A stretch of DNA of 64,000 nucleotides from positions 124,001 through 188,000 of the forward strand of contig JAMZAV010000361.1 of NCBI GenBank assembly GCA_024449915.1, in the 5' to 3' direction. The position numbers and the translations under genes are program-made. The notes beneath the pieces are model-generated. The model saw nothing but the letters and a program-made list of their open reading frames with translations, ran no database searches and was not told the DNA's origin. Each line of letters starts with the position of its first letter. Positions within the stretch are counted from its first letter, which is position 1. This stretch comes from Sweltsa coloradensis. Lineage: Eukaryota > Arthropoda > Insecta > Plecoptera > Chloroperlidae. Below are positions 36,455-48,680 of the stretch, piece by piece.

Positions 36455-36545
36455 ATATAGGAGCTCTAGCGTAACGCGAGACTCTGATTCGTGAGGTCCT
36501 GAACTCGATTCGTATCACCAGTAATCCTGAATGAGTATTTTTTTA
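36455..36545 (+). mobile_element. SINE family C fragment
   Basis: AGACTCTGATTCGTGAGGTC, GAACTCGATTCG (B-box-like) and CAGTAATCCTGAATGAG. A shorter, more diverged copy of the family at 56365. Confidence 0.45.
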
Positions 36546-37199
36546 TAAGTATTGAGTCCTCTTATACAGCCCATGGCCATTATTTTCACAAGAACCTAAT
36601 TACCTAATAACCTGATGAGGGGCACGAAGTGGTTCTTGCGCAGGATTCCCGTGGGAAGTAGGTTGTAGACCCTTAAAATAACTTCGCAGTATTCGTTTTG
36701 AAAATTATCCTTTCACTTCAGTTCACTATTTTAATTGCTTGTTATATTGACATTACAAGAAAACCAGAGTAACATCAAATTGTTTTTAAAATTAACTCTC
36801 TCTAGAAAAATTTTAAATTTGATAAAATAAAAATTTTAAAGAAGAGCTGGGCTTGATATTCAATAAAAAATTTTTGATATAACATGAAAATGTTGATATA
36901 AAACTAGTGCAATTTTATTATTTGTAGCAAAAAAGTTCAAAACGTCAAAAATATAAAATTGGTGTCTCAAGACCGCGGGTTTACTATTTACGAGGGTTGG
37001 TAAAGTAACGCCAAAAATGCATAACGATGTTTGGTATTTCACCACTCGCGCGCCCACCCAAAGGCACCGTCAACATTTGTAGGAATCGGAACGAAATTGC
37101 TATAGGCGACCCGGCACCTCCACCAAAATCATTATTTGTAATTCTCGATTTCTAGTATCAATACTCGAGATTTCGAGTACTAGCACACCCTTAACTATA

Positions 37200-40100
37200 A
37201 GTAAGTTTAAATACCCCATATTTAGGAAGTTTTATTACCCCAAACAACAAAAAAAAATTTCCTTTTTTTAATACCCCCGGGTTTTTTTTCAGAAAAATTT
37301 TTTATCCTTTAAATTTAAATTTTATTTTCTGGAGAGTGAGTTTAGAAGGGGTTGATTGCGAACCTTAAGTCAACTCGAGCATGATAACTCCTAAATTTTC
37401 GCGTTATGTTTTATTATTCGTTCAAAATTTTGAAAGCAGTTTTCAACCAACCCAGTTTTAAGTGGCTTTTATGCTACGCATGAGTAGAGTGTTTTCCAGA
37501 ATATTCTACGGTTCCACTAGATGAATTTAAATGAAGATTGCAAACTTAAATTTTTTTTAAACGGGAAACATTAAAAAAGAAAAAATCCAGGCAAAAACAA
37601 ATTTTAAATCCAGATTAAAGTTGATGGGTCACCTCGTCTAGGTACCTGGTAGTTCATACAACACTGGTGTTTATAATTTGGATCAACTTGTCCTAAATAC
37701 AATATTAGAAATTTTGAAAACCAAAATTTCGAATGTAAAAAGTTTCGTTATTCAATAGAGAACGATATGGTTTAAAATCCGTTAAGCGCTTTAGTAGCTT
37801 AAAAAGGATGTTTTACTTTTCAGTTGGTTTATCAATAGAGTTTTTAAATAGTCTTCATTATTTAAAATGCTAAGCCGATTATTATAGAAATCAGCGCCCC
37901 ATTTAAAACATATTTTAAAAGGATTTACTCAACTTTATTATCAAACTTTAAAGCTGCGATTTCATCAAAAAAATTATCCATATACTTTTAATTATTTGAA
38001 AGCTGGAAACCTGTAGTGGACAGATCTGCCATGAATATACGAACATAAACCTGCCATGTCCCTCATAGAATGACTAACCAAAGAGCTTTTACGGTAGTAC
38101 CAATCGTATTGACGACCGAAGAAAAGCTTGGAACAAACTTTCAGTCAGGATAGACAGTGGCGGGTGTTGAATGGTTACGCATTAGCTTCCTCTGTAGGGC
38201 TTGACTAAACGCACTGACAGATACTGACGCATACAACAAGGGTTTCCCTTTTCCGAATCAAAACTGTTGTGGGGGAAATATAGGAGTTTTTAAATTGGAG
38301 AAACGTTAAAAATTTAATTAAATTTAAATTTTAAAGGAAAACTTACTAAAGGGGAAATTAAGGCCCTTTGGGGAGATGAAAAAAATTTATTTTGTACGTA
38401 AAGGAGTAGTTTAAAAAGGGCCCAAATCAGAAACAACTAATAATAAATTAAAATAATTTTATTTTATTTTGTTTTAAAAATAGTGATCACAACTATGAAG
38501 CGCTGACTTTTATTTACTGTCCTCCCTTGTAAATCGGTGTTCATCTTAAAAAAAAAACATGACGTACAGTCATTATACAGATTTTTGGCTTTGTTCTTAA
38601 ACAATCCTATAATTTACTAAATGACTAGGCTAATAATACTGACTAGTATAAAGCATAAATTTGTATTTTCCATTATTTTAAAAACTTCAGAAATGTACCT
38701 TGCTCCTAGACCTGATCAATACTCAAAACAGTCAAGAGTGGTTGGTCACTTCCCAAATTGATTTGTAACTCTGTCGTAATGAAGTTTGCATACTTAGCTA
38801 CTAAGATACGTGAAGTTAAATTAGCTAAGTTACAGGCAGGTTGTTGTGAAACCAATCACAACTTTCCATACGTCATACTTTATGTTCTAAAGTTTGAGTT
38901 TAAGTTAGAATTCCCGACATGGACGTCAGAGCGCACAGAGCCATTAAGAATTCAGCATAGGTTGGTTGAGAATGTTCTTCAGATAACAGATGTAAATGAT
39001 TTAAACCAACAGTGTTTTAGGGGGGCTGCGTTGAGGCAAACCAGTTTTTGTTCAAGGGTAAAAGTGCGCCAGTTTTCTTATGTAAATTTTCCCCCAAAAA
39101 AACGTTTAAATCCCTTGTTAATGCTGTTGTGAAAGCCTATTCAATCTACGCAGCAATTTGCAATCAACCACGAAGGGGATGTAAATTCATTTAGTAATAA
39201 TTTCCCCGAAATGGGTTTCCTAAATTTTAAATTTGTAATTTGCCCCGGGAAAGTCCCTTTTTCATCATGATTTGGTACAACAGTAGGTGGGGTTTGGGGA
39301 CTGCTCGTCAGGGGGAAAAACAGATAGATTACCCTGTTTACCCCCCTAACTCAGGGCCCAGACCTCCTTTCTATCTGGGTTTCCCGGCCCGAAAGTACGT
39401 GGTGACGTCACGAGGGGCACGTCCGAGATTTCCCACCCAAACACGGACCGGGTCAAACGGGTTTTTGAAAGTCATGGAGGATTCTAGAATGACAAATGGG
39501 CGTAGACAATGTTTTAACCGAGCGTTTAATAAACTATTAAAAATACTGGTCTGATTGGTCAATGTTCAAGCGTTGATGGCGTAGGCACCGACATGGTGTC
39601 TTTTTTATTTTAAAATTAAAAAATCCCCTCTGAAAATCAGTTTTGGGAACTGAATGGGTTAAAACTCTAAAGCGGGGAATTAAAAAATAAGCTTTTTTAT
39701 TTTTATTATTATTTTTTTTATATTATTATTTATTTTTGTATTATTTTATTTTTATTATTATTTATATTATTATATTATTTATATTATTTTATTGTATTAC
39801 AAAGATACGTGTAAATGTTTAAAGGCACACTGTTGGATTTATGATGACAATTTTTCATCCACTCGTACAAATATTACACCAATACTATTTTGCAATTTTA
39901 TACAACATATCAATCAATCCTTGATCTTAAAGATGAATTTGACAAATTATCCAACTGCTATAGTGGAAATTATTCAAATGCTATATAACATACGGTCTTG
40001 ATTGATATGTAATGGTTCAATTAATAATTGCTAATGCTATCAGAATAATTTGGAAATGTAAAACTGCTGAGAGACACGAACAACTTTTGGGATGTTATTG

Positions 40101-40830
40101 CTTATTTTTTCTCAAGCGATTATAGATGCAAAATGCAAAATATTCGCTTGAAATGTTTGCTAGACGTGCTGGAGTTTTCTTGGTTATGTAAATCGAACAA
40201 TCCTAAAAGCGCGGAACAAAATCTGCATAAATTTAACCAAATTACTGACAAATGATAAAGCTAAAGGCGATAATTTTTGTGAAAATTAATAAACATAAAT
40301 TGCTCTAACTCGAGACTCTCCACGCCACAATTCGTTATTTTTTTGCACCCTTTAAAAAGAAAAAAAGGCAGCTATTTATTTTCCCAAGTTAATGCCCCAG
40401 AGCCAAAAGAAAAAAAAATCGATTGAAAATTTTCCCTTTTGTACTGGCATGTAAAATCTAATTACAAATGACGTGGGCTCCACTGGCAGTTCTTAGCAAA
40501 AGTCATTACAAAATTTCTCCAGTCTAATACAAAATACTCTTGCAATGATACTTTGAAATTTGTTTTTCCTTGAGCGATTTTAAATTGCACACATATTCTA
40601 TTTAAACCCAAATAAAGGGGTTAATTTCATAAAATAAATTAGACTGAAATACCAAAGACACACCTTTTTTTAGGTATAAGAGCCCCATATAGCATCACTT
40701 TGTTGTCGTCCCCTCCCGTTTTCCGTTTCCGGGCTGTCTGTCTGTGGGGTGTGTCACGGGCTCACGATAAAAAGGAATCCCAAAGTCCTATGAGATGGGG
40801 TTTTTTTTTTTGCAATTGCTCTTCAACCAG
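37200..40830. other. Homopolymer-rich block, possible low-quality assembly
   Basis: Runs such as CCCCCGGGTTTTTTTTC, AAGGGCCC and TTTTCCC are unusually dense. The element G copy ending here (40680-40991) has expanded homopolymers compared with copies elsewhere. Reading frames near 38758-39132 and 39240-39554 match no family I know. This looks like unpolished long-read sequence or gap fill, but could be a real compositional island. Confidence 0.35.
39670..39800 (+). repeat. ATT-rich low-complexity block
   Basis: TTATTATTATTT-type units over about 130 bp, with no longer structure. Confidence 0.85.
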
Positions 40831-40991
40831 GATTAATAAAGGGCGTATGAAGGAATGAGCTTATAAATTTGTCAAGAGACAAGATATAACAATTGCACTT
40901 TGCCGAATAATTTATATGGATGATGCGCAGTGGTTAAACTGCAGAAGCGACGGCGACTTTCCAACACAATCTTGAACCCGGCACCTCCACC
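40680..40991 (+). mobile_element. Element G copy
   Basis: GGGCTGTCTGTCTGTGGGG, GTGTCACGGGCTCACGATAA, TTGCTCTTCAACCAGGATTA, and the end ACCCGGCACCTCCACC at 40976-40991. Extra bases in homopolymers compared with other copies may be sequencing error. Confidence 0.6.
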
Positions 40992-41100
40992 AAATGAAGC
41001 TTTTATTTAATTTCAATATATTATGATGATGATGATAATTTTTGTTGCTTAACGTCACAATTAATACACTTCGGCTATTTGAGACGTTGAGTGGTGATAG

Positions 41101-41598
41101 ACTAGGAAGCTTCGCAAACGCTTTTTCATGCGCGTTGTTGGATGAGCGTAATTGGTGCATTGAGCTGCCAAGTGTTCATGAGTAATTATTTTTTTCGATT
41201 GCGCTCAAATTTCACAAGAATATGTTAATTCATAAAATTAAGGTTCTGTGAAAAAATCATTACAATCGGATAATGCATGTAGGTGTTATAAGTCGAAGAT
41301 TTTTTTTTAAATCGAAAAAATCGTGAAATTGCAATTTTTATGAGAAATAATTTTTCGATTGCGTTCAAATTTCACATGAATATATAAATCAAAGGTTCTG
41401 TGAAAAAAATCATAACAATCGGATAAAGCATATAGGTGTTATAAGTCAAAGAAATGTTTTTTTAAATCGAAAATCGCCGAAATCGTGTTAACAAACACAC
41501 AAAAATACAAACAGAAAAAAAAGAAAAACATTCCAGATTTTTTTCTCCAGTGTAGTGAAATGGAATCTTCGCTTCGCTCGCTACGCTCATCCAATAAC
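41101..41598 (-). mobile_element. MITE family E, copy 2
   Basis: Starts ACTAGGAAGCTTCGC ... GTTGTTGGATGAGCGTAATT and ends CGCTTCGCTCGCTACGCTC, ATCCAATAA. Two internal units (CGATTGCGCTCAAATTTCAC) are about 165 bp apart. It is the reverse orientation of copy 1. Confidence 0.7.
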
Positions 41599-41704
41599 AG
41601 GACAATGAAAAAATATCCGTGTTATGCGGGATTTGAACCCACGTCCTCGTAGAGCCATACGCTTCAAACCAGTTCCCTATCGTATGAGCCACCAAGGACG
41701 ACTT

Positions 41705-42604
41705 TTATTTCAATATTGTTCTTTATCATCTATCTATACCAATAATTGGTAATTTAATTTAAAACCATAAATTAAAAGAACTGCTCTGCTTGGTATCGAC
41801 TCTTCCACGACTGTACCCGGCACCTCCACCAAATATATACTAGGAAAACGCTTAAGTCCCGCCGCGTTGATGGATAAGCGTAATTTTTTTAAAACAAAAA
41901 AAGCTTAAAATTGCGATTTTTTTAATAGATAATTTTTTGATTACGCTCAAATTTCACACGAATATATATATTTATTAAATTAAAGTTCTGTGAAAAAATC
42001 ATTACAATCGGATAAAGCATGTAGGTTTTATTCGTCGAAGAAATGTTAAAAATTGAAAAAAATCGTAAACTTGCGATTATCATGAGAAATAATTTTTCGA
42101 TTGCGCTCAAATTTCACACGAATATATTGATTCATAAAATTAAAGTTCCATGAAAAAATCATTACAATCGGATGAAGCATGTAGGTGTTATAAGTCGAAG
42201 AATTTTTTTAAAATCGAAAAAAAATCGTAAAATTGCGATTTTCATGAAAAATAATTTTGCGATCGATTTTTTCCCCCGTGCAGTTCTTCGTTCAGAGATT
42301 TCATAGACCTCCATAAAATTTCATCTCAATTGAAGTATTGGTTTAGCCGGAATCGTGTTCACAGACACACAAAAATAACAAAAAAAGAAAGAAAAAAAAA
42401 ACATTCCAGATTTTTTTCTCCAGTGTAGTGAAATGGAATCTTCGCTTCGCTCGCTACGCTCATCCAATAATTTAATTTCAATATTGTTTTTTGTTTCATC
42501 TATCAATACCAATTATTGGTAATTTAATTTAAAACCATAAATTAAAAGAACTGCTCTGCTTGGTATCGACTCTTCCACGACTGTACCCGGCACCTCCACC
42601 AAAT
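41705..42604. repeat. Direct repeat flanking MITE E copy 3 (offset 770 bp)
   Basis: The segment 41705-41834 (TTTCAATATTGTTC ... CATAAATTAAAAGAACTGCT ... ACCCGGCACCTCCACCAAAT) recurs almost unchanged at 42475-42604. Together with MITE copies 2 and 3 this suggests a local tandem duplication of about 770 bp. Confidence 0.65.
41839..42470 (-). mobile_element. MITE family E, copy 3
   Basis: Starts ACTAGGAAAACGCTTAAGTC and ends CGCTACGCTCATCCAATAA. Internal units at about 41937 and 42098, with a degraded third near 42245. Same orientation as copy 2, and only about 240 bp from it. Confidence 0.7.
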
Positions 42605-42739
42605 GTAATGATTTTTTTTAAATTTTATTATTAATATTTCTATCATCTATACCAATAGTTCATAATTTCAATTGTCAAAGTTGTGTATTGTTCTGTTTTG
42701 TTTGGCATCTTATTATTTGAAGTTTATCCATCAGTAGGG

Positions 42740-43050
42740 CCTACTTGGGTTGTAAACGGTGTCTTTGGAGACGTCCTAGCAACGAAGACATAATACATAG
42801 TTTAAATTTGTTCCAAATTAATATCGTTCATGCTGGTGTCGCCCGCGGGTGATTCGTTTCCAACAATTTATCGCTATTTTCTATTTCAAATATCTATATC
42901 TGGTTGGCTAATATTCTCTCCTTGATGGTGTCAGTGCTGACAGGACTGGTTCGGTCCGTTTTAAATAATTTAATGTCCCCCAGTGAAAATCAGTTTTGTG
43001 ACTGAGTTGGAAGACTATGAATACTAATATTATTTATTCCCAAAGTACTT
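42740..43050 (+). mobile_element. SINE family A copy
   Basis: GTAAACGGTGTCTTTGGAG, GGTGATTCGTTTCC, a TGGTGTCAGTGCTGACAGG block and the tail GTGACTGAGTTGGAAGAC, then AT-rich TTATTTATT. The head is absent. Confidence 0.7.
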
Positions 43051-44452
43051 TTCACTGTCATCGAGACTCAAGTCGCAAGGTCAACTCTAATGGATTACCC
43101 TCGTGAACGAGAAAGCCTACACCCATTCACAAACTTTAAAATTCAATTACAAGAAGGCCAAAGCTCAAGATAATTCTAAATCTACTTTACTTTTCAACTT
43201 TTCAAAAAGTTTAGGAAGAATTTAGTCCGCGATGACGTTAGAAACGTCGGAATGAAACGCCTTGTACGTTCTAAGAAAAAACATTACGGGGAAACTACGT
43301 CAACCGTTCTCTGCTCTTACCTTTAAAGTAAGAAGTTTACTTCCAGAAAGTTTCGTCGTAAGTCAAAACAAAAATAATGTAGCACTATAATCTAATTTAG
43401 CAATCTTGAAAGCATTATGTATACCAATGCTTTGATATTCAGACTTAAAGGGAATAGGGCACATTTGGCACTTGGTAAATATTCGCTCGGGCAAGAAGCA
43501 TCCGAAGTTTATACAACTTTGCAGAGTTGTCAATAACGCGCACATGGACAGTAGTAGATTTAAAAAAATTGTCTCAATCAGCCACAAAAAAGTCCCAAAT
43601 ATAGTCAATTTTGTATTTTTAACCAAATCAAAAATCGTTTAATCAATTTTTGTTAAAACTTGTTGTTATACGTACACGTTTTACGACATATCAATGAAAA
43701 GGGCAGCTTACCCATGGCCAGTTTTTTTTTCGAAAATTACCTGAATCATTGGATGATAATCAATTATAATATGCCTTGGTTTCGGTGGAAGGAAATAGTT
43801 TAAGTGACAATAAGATTTTCTTTGTTTTGTAGACTATGAACTATATTCAGAAATTACAAATTCTGTAAATAAAAGTTTATTTGCTGTACTTTACTCTTTG
43901 TGTGAGTGAGTTTGTTGCCAAATAATAATTATGTTAGAGACAAAACATGAAGTGCAGACAAAATTGTTGTCAGGGTCATTACAAAATTTACGTTTTTTAT
44001 TACTTAATTACTTTCAACTTTCCAGAGCTGTTTTTCATAAAGGTCTCAAGGATAAGAGAGTTTATGTAATTTAATTTTTTAAATTGCAAAATGAAATTAT
44101 TTGCGAAGCTTGTCAAGGGCAGGGTCGTCTCTGGATGAAAAGGAAAACTTGCGTGGGGAGGAAACGGGTTGGGGGGGGGGGGAAGAGCGAATTATGACAG
44201 TGATGAGAAACGTGGCTCCAAGTAAGAGCAGAAATTATCGTGTTTGGAAATATACTGAGAAATGATTTTCATTAATAGTCAAAGATAATTACATTAGTTG
44301 CCAAGAGTACGTGTTTAATGAGGGAGATAATTAATGAGTTCGCGTCAGGAAGCAATTAGAAGTCAACGGGACCTCGAACTTAAAACTTTGAAGGGTTGAA
44401 TTTAAGATCTAGCTGGTACAATCTCAGAGACCAGTGCTTTTCATCACATGAC

Positions 44453-44645
44453 CATAGGGAGCGAATTACTTTTTTGTACGTCAGTCCGACGGTGTGTTAT
44501 ACGTCTTAAGACAAAAACCGAGCACGACGTCCGATTGACATGCGAATTTTTGTCCTTCAATGAAGGATGTCACATTATTTTTGGTGACACTGGGGGTTAG
44601 GGAGTGCTAGAAATTTTGAATATTAATTTTCCCGGCACCTCCACC
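44453..44645 (+). mobile_element. Element G copy
   Basis: TAGGGAGCGAATTAC, ACCGAGCACGACGTCCGATT, CCTTCAATGAAGGATGTC, GGTGACACTGGGGGTTAGG, end TCCCGGCACCTCCACC. Confidence 0.65.
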
Positions 44646-46750
44646 ATTAAGGCTAGAACAAGCCAGAAACAATAACTGTGTACTATCCTCCATATTTTGA
44701 ATACTCCCGTACCCGTGCTTGTTTATATTTGGAAAATAATGTCCAACTTCATTTTGACATGTCTCATATAATCATTTAACTGTAGACCGAAAAAACGTTA
44801 GCAACAGTTAGTACAGTCTGCAGGTGGACTCATCCGGTTACTTTGCTCTTTTGGTGCAATTTTAAATTATACAGCACTATGTTCGCTACAACGTTATTTT
44901 TATTGCAATTTTATCTAATGTTTTTAATAGCTAAACTAGAACACCTATCTTTTACCGGGAGTTTGTACTAGTCTTGGTTTAGAAGCATTGGTTTGTTCAA
45001 GATTATGTAAAGTAAAAAATCATCTTATGTTTTTCTTTTTTTTGTTTAGTATAACTTTAAATGGAACGCGATACAAAAAAAAACGTTCAAAGTATTTGTG
45101 AATGTTTTCTGGAATATAAATCCGGGCTTTAGTCTTCGAATGGGACATTTACGACAACATACTTCCCGCAGATAAGAATAAGTTATTCGGAACTTCTTGA
45201 AAATTGTATGTAATAAAGAGGCCATATACATTCAAATCAAAAACCCTTTGCTGTCAATATGTAAACATTTATATTCCAGCCCTAGTTGGTTTCTTCGCAT
45301 CACCTGTGATGAATGTATTAAGTTATTGTGTTATGTTGGAGGCCCGAGGATTTGCAACGATAAAAATAAATAATATACGAGAAATTACAGTTTACAACAC
45401 AAGGAGCAACGGTTGGACGACTTTCGTCGGCATCTAAAACTCAAAATAAATAACATAACATCATAATTTTGACTTATTGCTTTATGTAGGATAACATGCA
45501 ACCATTTCCAATATTATTGAACCTTTATAATATTTTATCGAAAGTATTGGATTACTCCCGTAGAGTTTGATTTGACCGGTTTCATTTTATCTTTCTATAA
45601 GCGCTTTCTCAAAATTAGATTCTTAATGGAATTTTAGATCTAACAGTAAAATTGCGTTGAAAACTCGTTACCAATACCATTGGTTTAGACAACCTCACAG
45701 CATACTGAGACACTGTGTAGATCAAAGAGCACAATTTTTCTGGAGAAAAAAAGCGTTTACGTGGCTGATTAATAATAAATATAGCTTAATCATGCGTAAA
45801 CGCAGACTTTGGTAATTGGAGTAGAGCTGTGATTTAACTCAAAATTGCATGTTAATGGAAGGGCGTGAAAGTGATGGAAGATGATTGTGCTGGAACGACA
45901 CTCTTTACAGAACCTGTAACGAACATTGACGTCACTTTAAATGTCTTCTACATTATTGTTACTTTATCAAATCTGTCAAGATTTAAGAGATGTCTAAACG
46001 TATTTAATTTCAGTACGAAATAGCAAATTGTTATTTGTTGCAACTTTTTACTTCAATATTCACGACATTGTAAACTACATTTAATGATTTTATTAAATCT
46101 TACTGAAAGCGAATATTTTGCGAGTCATTTCGCTGTGTTCGATTATTTAGTATTTTACACTAATGACGTTTCAATACGACTGATCATGATCAAATAATCG
46201 AACTCAGCGAAATTATCCAAAAAGTAAATTATTTCTGTAATTTTTCGGGATTTAAAATCAAAGAAAAATCCAACTTTGATAATTGTTAAATGAAAATGCC
46301 AATCAGTTATGTTTACTACCTCAAAGAGGCTAAACCATTTGAAAACTAAACCCAAACATATTTTATATATTATAAACCCTAAGTACGCCGAATATAAATT
46401 CTACCTATAAATCGTTTTCCTCTTTCAGTATCCTTGTATGAATAGGTTTTGCTGTGTGTATTAATAATTAACTACCCGTATGGTCCATAGAATATTCTGT
46501 TTGTGGTTTGATATTCCCAGCGCTGTTGGCGGTGGTAAACAACATTAAACGCGGGCTGAAACCAGGGATTAGACGGGCGACTCTAACACAAACCTATCAC
46601 CGTATACAGCGACGCTAATTGAGACTTTGAGCACGGTAGGCAATAGCAACAGGCGATTGATGACGGTACAACAAGTAAAGAGTTAGATGAGGACATTCAT
46701 TCAGGGTTATGTATGATTCAGCTACAGGTGGGATGAAAAACATGATATCC

Positions 46751-46755
<5 letters not shown>

Positions 46756-46815
<60 letters not shown>
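46756..46815 (+). repeat. (GA)n microsatellite
   Basis: About 29 GA units without interruption, ending in GAGAGG next to the hairpin at 46828. Confidence 0.95.
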
Positions 46816-46819
<4 letters not shown>

Positions 46820-46827
46820 GCCATGCC

Positions 46828-46890
46828 AGGGTCCACTAGATACTTATGCTAAGCTGCTGTACAGCAGCTGTTAGGTATCTAGTGGACCCT
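46828..46890. repeat. Strong hairpin beside a GA microsatellite
   Basis: Perfect 16-bp arms AGGGTCCACTAGATAC (46828-46843) and GTATCTAGTGGACCCT (46875-46890) enclose a perfect 18-bp palindrome AGCTGCTGTACAGCAGCT (46852-46869). The outer GGCCATGC is repeated directly on both sides. Confidence 0.8.
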
Positions 46891-47375
46891 GAGGCCATGC
46901 TAGTTATACGTGTTATTGCGAGAAACGAATTCTGTCGCGTTATCCCCAAAACACTTCGCTTTATCGAAAATGTGGTTAAAGGATTTAAGTACATGCGCTT
47001 TAGGCAAATTTCTGTTCGCTCGGCTGACTGGCAACACTGCTGTTCAAAATGTATATGTTCATTTGTAAAGAAACCGAAAGTGAAGGGCTGTATCTATGTT
47101 CAAACTTTTCTAAAAAATTATTAAACGGAGAAAAATCATTATTGAATTTTATGATTTTGGATTTTGTTGAAAAGCTAAAAATCGACTATTTTCTTGAATT
47201 GTTTCTGGCTGTTTAACAATAATTAATATTTAAAACAATTGTAGTGGGCCTACTGTCCATTTAACCTTGCTTTCTACGCAAAGTTTCGTATGTATCGAAG
47301 CCTTGCTGGCCGAATGGCTAGCTTTTGCGAATAATAAATAAATGTGTGCTGTTCCCTAATAATAAGTATTATCTA

Positions 47376-47501
47376 TTGAATGATGGCAATTGTATTAAAA
47401 GTTTGCCCCGACTGGGGATCGGTAGATCTATGGCACGTGCCAGAGGTTCTGGGTTCGATCCCCAGTTGGGGACAACTTTTATGACAATTGCTATCATTCA
47501 A
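47376..47501. repeat. Palindromic fold-back with tRNA-like core
   Basis: Arms of 43 bp (47376-47418 and 47459-47501) pair at nearly all positions (TTGAATGATGGCAATTGT on the left). The loop and inner arms contain GGTTCTGGGTTCGATCCCC, a perfect B box and T arm. The whole could form one long hairpin. No coding potential. Confidence 0.75.
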
Positions 47502-47844
47502 CAACTATATCCTCAAAGCGGGCTTATGCTTAAAACCTTGTACCTTGTACTTCTAAGTAGTATTATCAAATTTTGTGTTTTTGTTAGAAGATGTAGTTTT
47601 AGCGAAACCACGTTTCTGTTACGTCTTTAGAATGACTAATACACGGTATTTTCGCGAATACCTAGCTGAAAATTGGCTAAGTGGGAAGTATTTGTTTTGC
47701 GTGTTTGAGTAGAATCGAGAATCCGTACTTTGCATGTTTCTTTGCGGATATAATAACACGTACTCCGCCACACGTAAGTGTATATAGCGTTGCTATTATG
47801 GACGATTTCTTTGGTTATACCGCACTTCATTGTTATTTCTGGAA

Positions 47845-48065
47845 GCGAAGCCTCCATTAAATCATCACTTTTCTCTCAGTCTGTCCGTCTGTGCGTGTGT
47901 CACGTCTCACGATAAAAACCGAACACGACGTCCGATTGGCATGCTCTTTTTGTTGGCATTGTCATTCAACAAGGATGCTTCAGTGTTTTTGATGACACTG
48001 GGAGTAAGAGGGAGAAGATATAGCCCCCCAGAAAATTTGAAAATTTATGACCCGGCACCTCCACC
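47845..48065 (+). mobile_element. Element G copy (best preserved)
   Basis: GGAAGCGAAGCCTCCATTA hairpin, CTGTCCGTCTGTGCGTGTG, TCACGTCTCACGATAAAAAC, GAACACGACGTCCGATTGG, CATTCAACAAGGATGCTTC, GATGACACTGGGAGTAAG, and the end ACCCGGCACCTCCACC at 48050-48065. Another end motif follows at 48109-48124. Confidence 0.7.
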
Positions 48066-48559
48066 ATAACGCGGGATAAAGAGATGGATCGATTTTAGTG
48101 GTAAGCTTTGCCGGCACCGCCACCAATAATACAACCAGACACAGAGCGGATTTTTGTAGGCATTATGACTGTTTGCCAAGCTCGGGCCATTTTCTTTTAC
48201 AGTGTTAAATACCCATATAAATATACGCTTGCTCGTCAAATCCAGCTATTATCACATACAATCTGGATCGCTTTTTGATCTTGAATTTTCATAAAAAGTA
48301 TCTGCATCTTTGGGAGGCTGTTCAGGTGAGCAATATTTGGAAACAATGTGCTTTGACACCGCATATTACACATTCTTACTTAACATTTTGGTGCAAACCC
48401 CAACCCGATAGGACAAACGATAAATCTTCCAAGGGAGCCGAATTTACTTGTGAGTTCTGCGTCAAAGCCTGGTTTTTTCGAGATTAGCCAACAGTTTTAA
48501 GTTATAAATAAAATAATTGAATTCCAATCACCGTTTACACATTTACAAGCAAATAATTG

Positions 48560-48680
48560 AAGTTTCTCGTTTCCTGGATTCAAGTCCATATCAGAAGTTA
48601 AAAATCTTCTCCCTGAAAACCCTGGGTCTTCTGCATTGGAAGCAGAAACACTAACCACATAAACCAACGAGCCATACAAT
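48560..48680 (-). mobile_element. SINE family A tRNA-like head
   Basis: Plus strand reads CAAGTCCATATCAGAAG, CTTCTGCATTGGAAGCAG, ACACTAACCACATAAACC. This is the reverse of the head of the copy at 845-1213, including the anticodon-arm region CTTCCAATGCAG. The rest of the element is missing. Confidence 0.6.

Noticed and set aside
38758..39554. Two plus-strand open frames of 124 and 104 codons
   Set aside because: No recognisable domain, no splice context, and located in a block with suspicious homopolymers.
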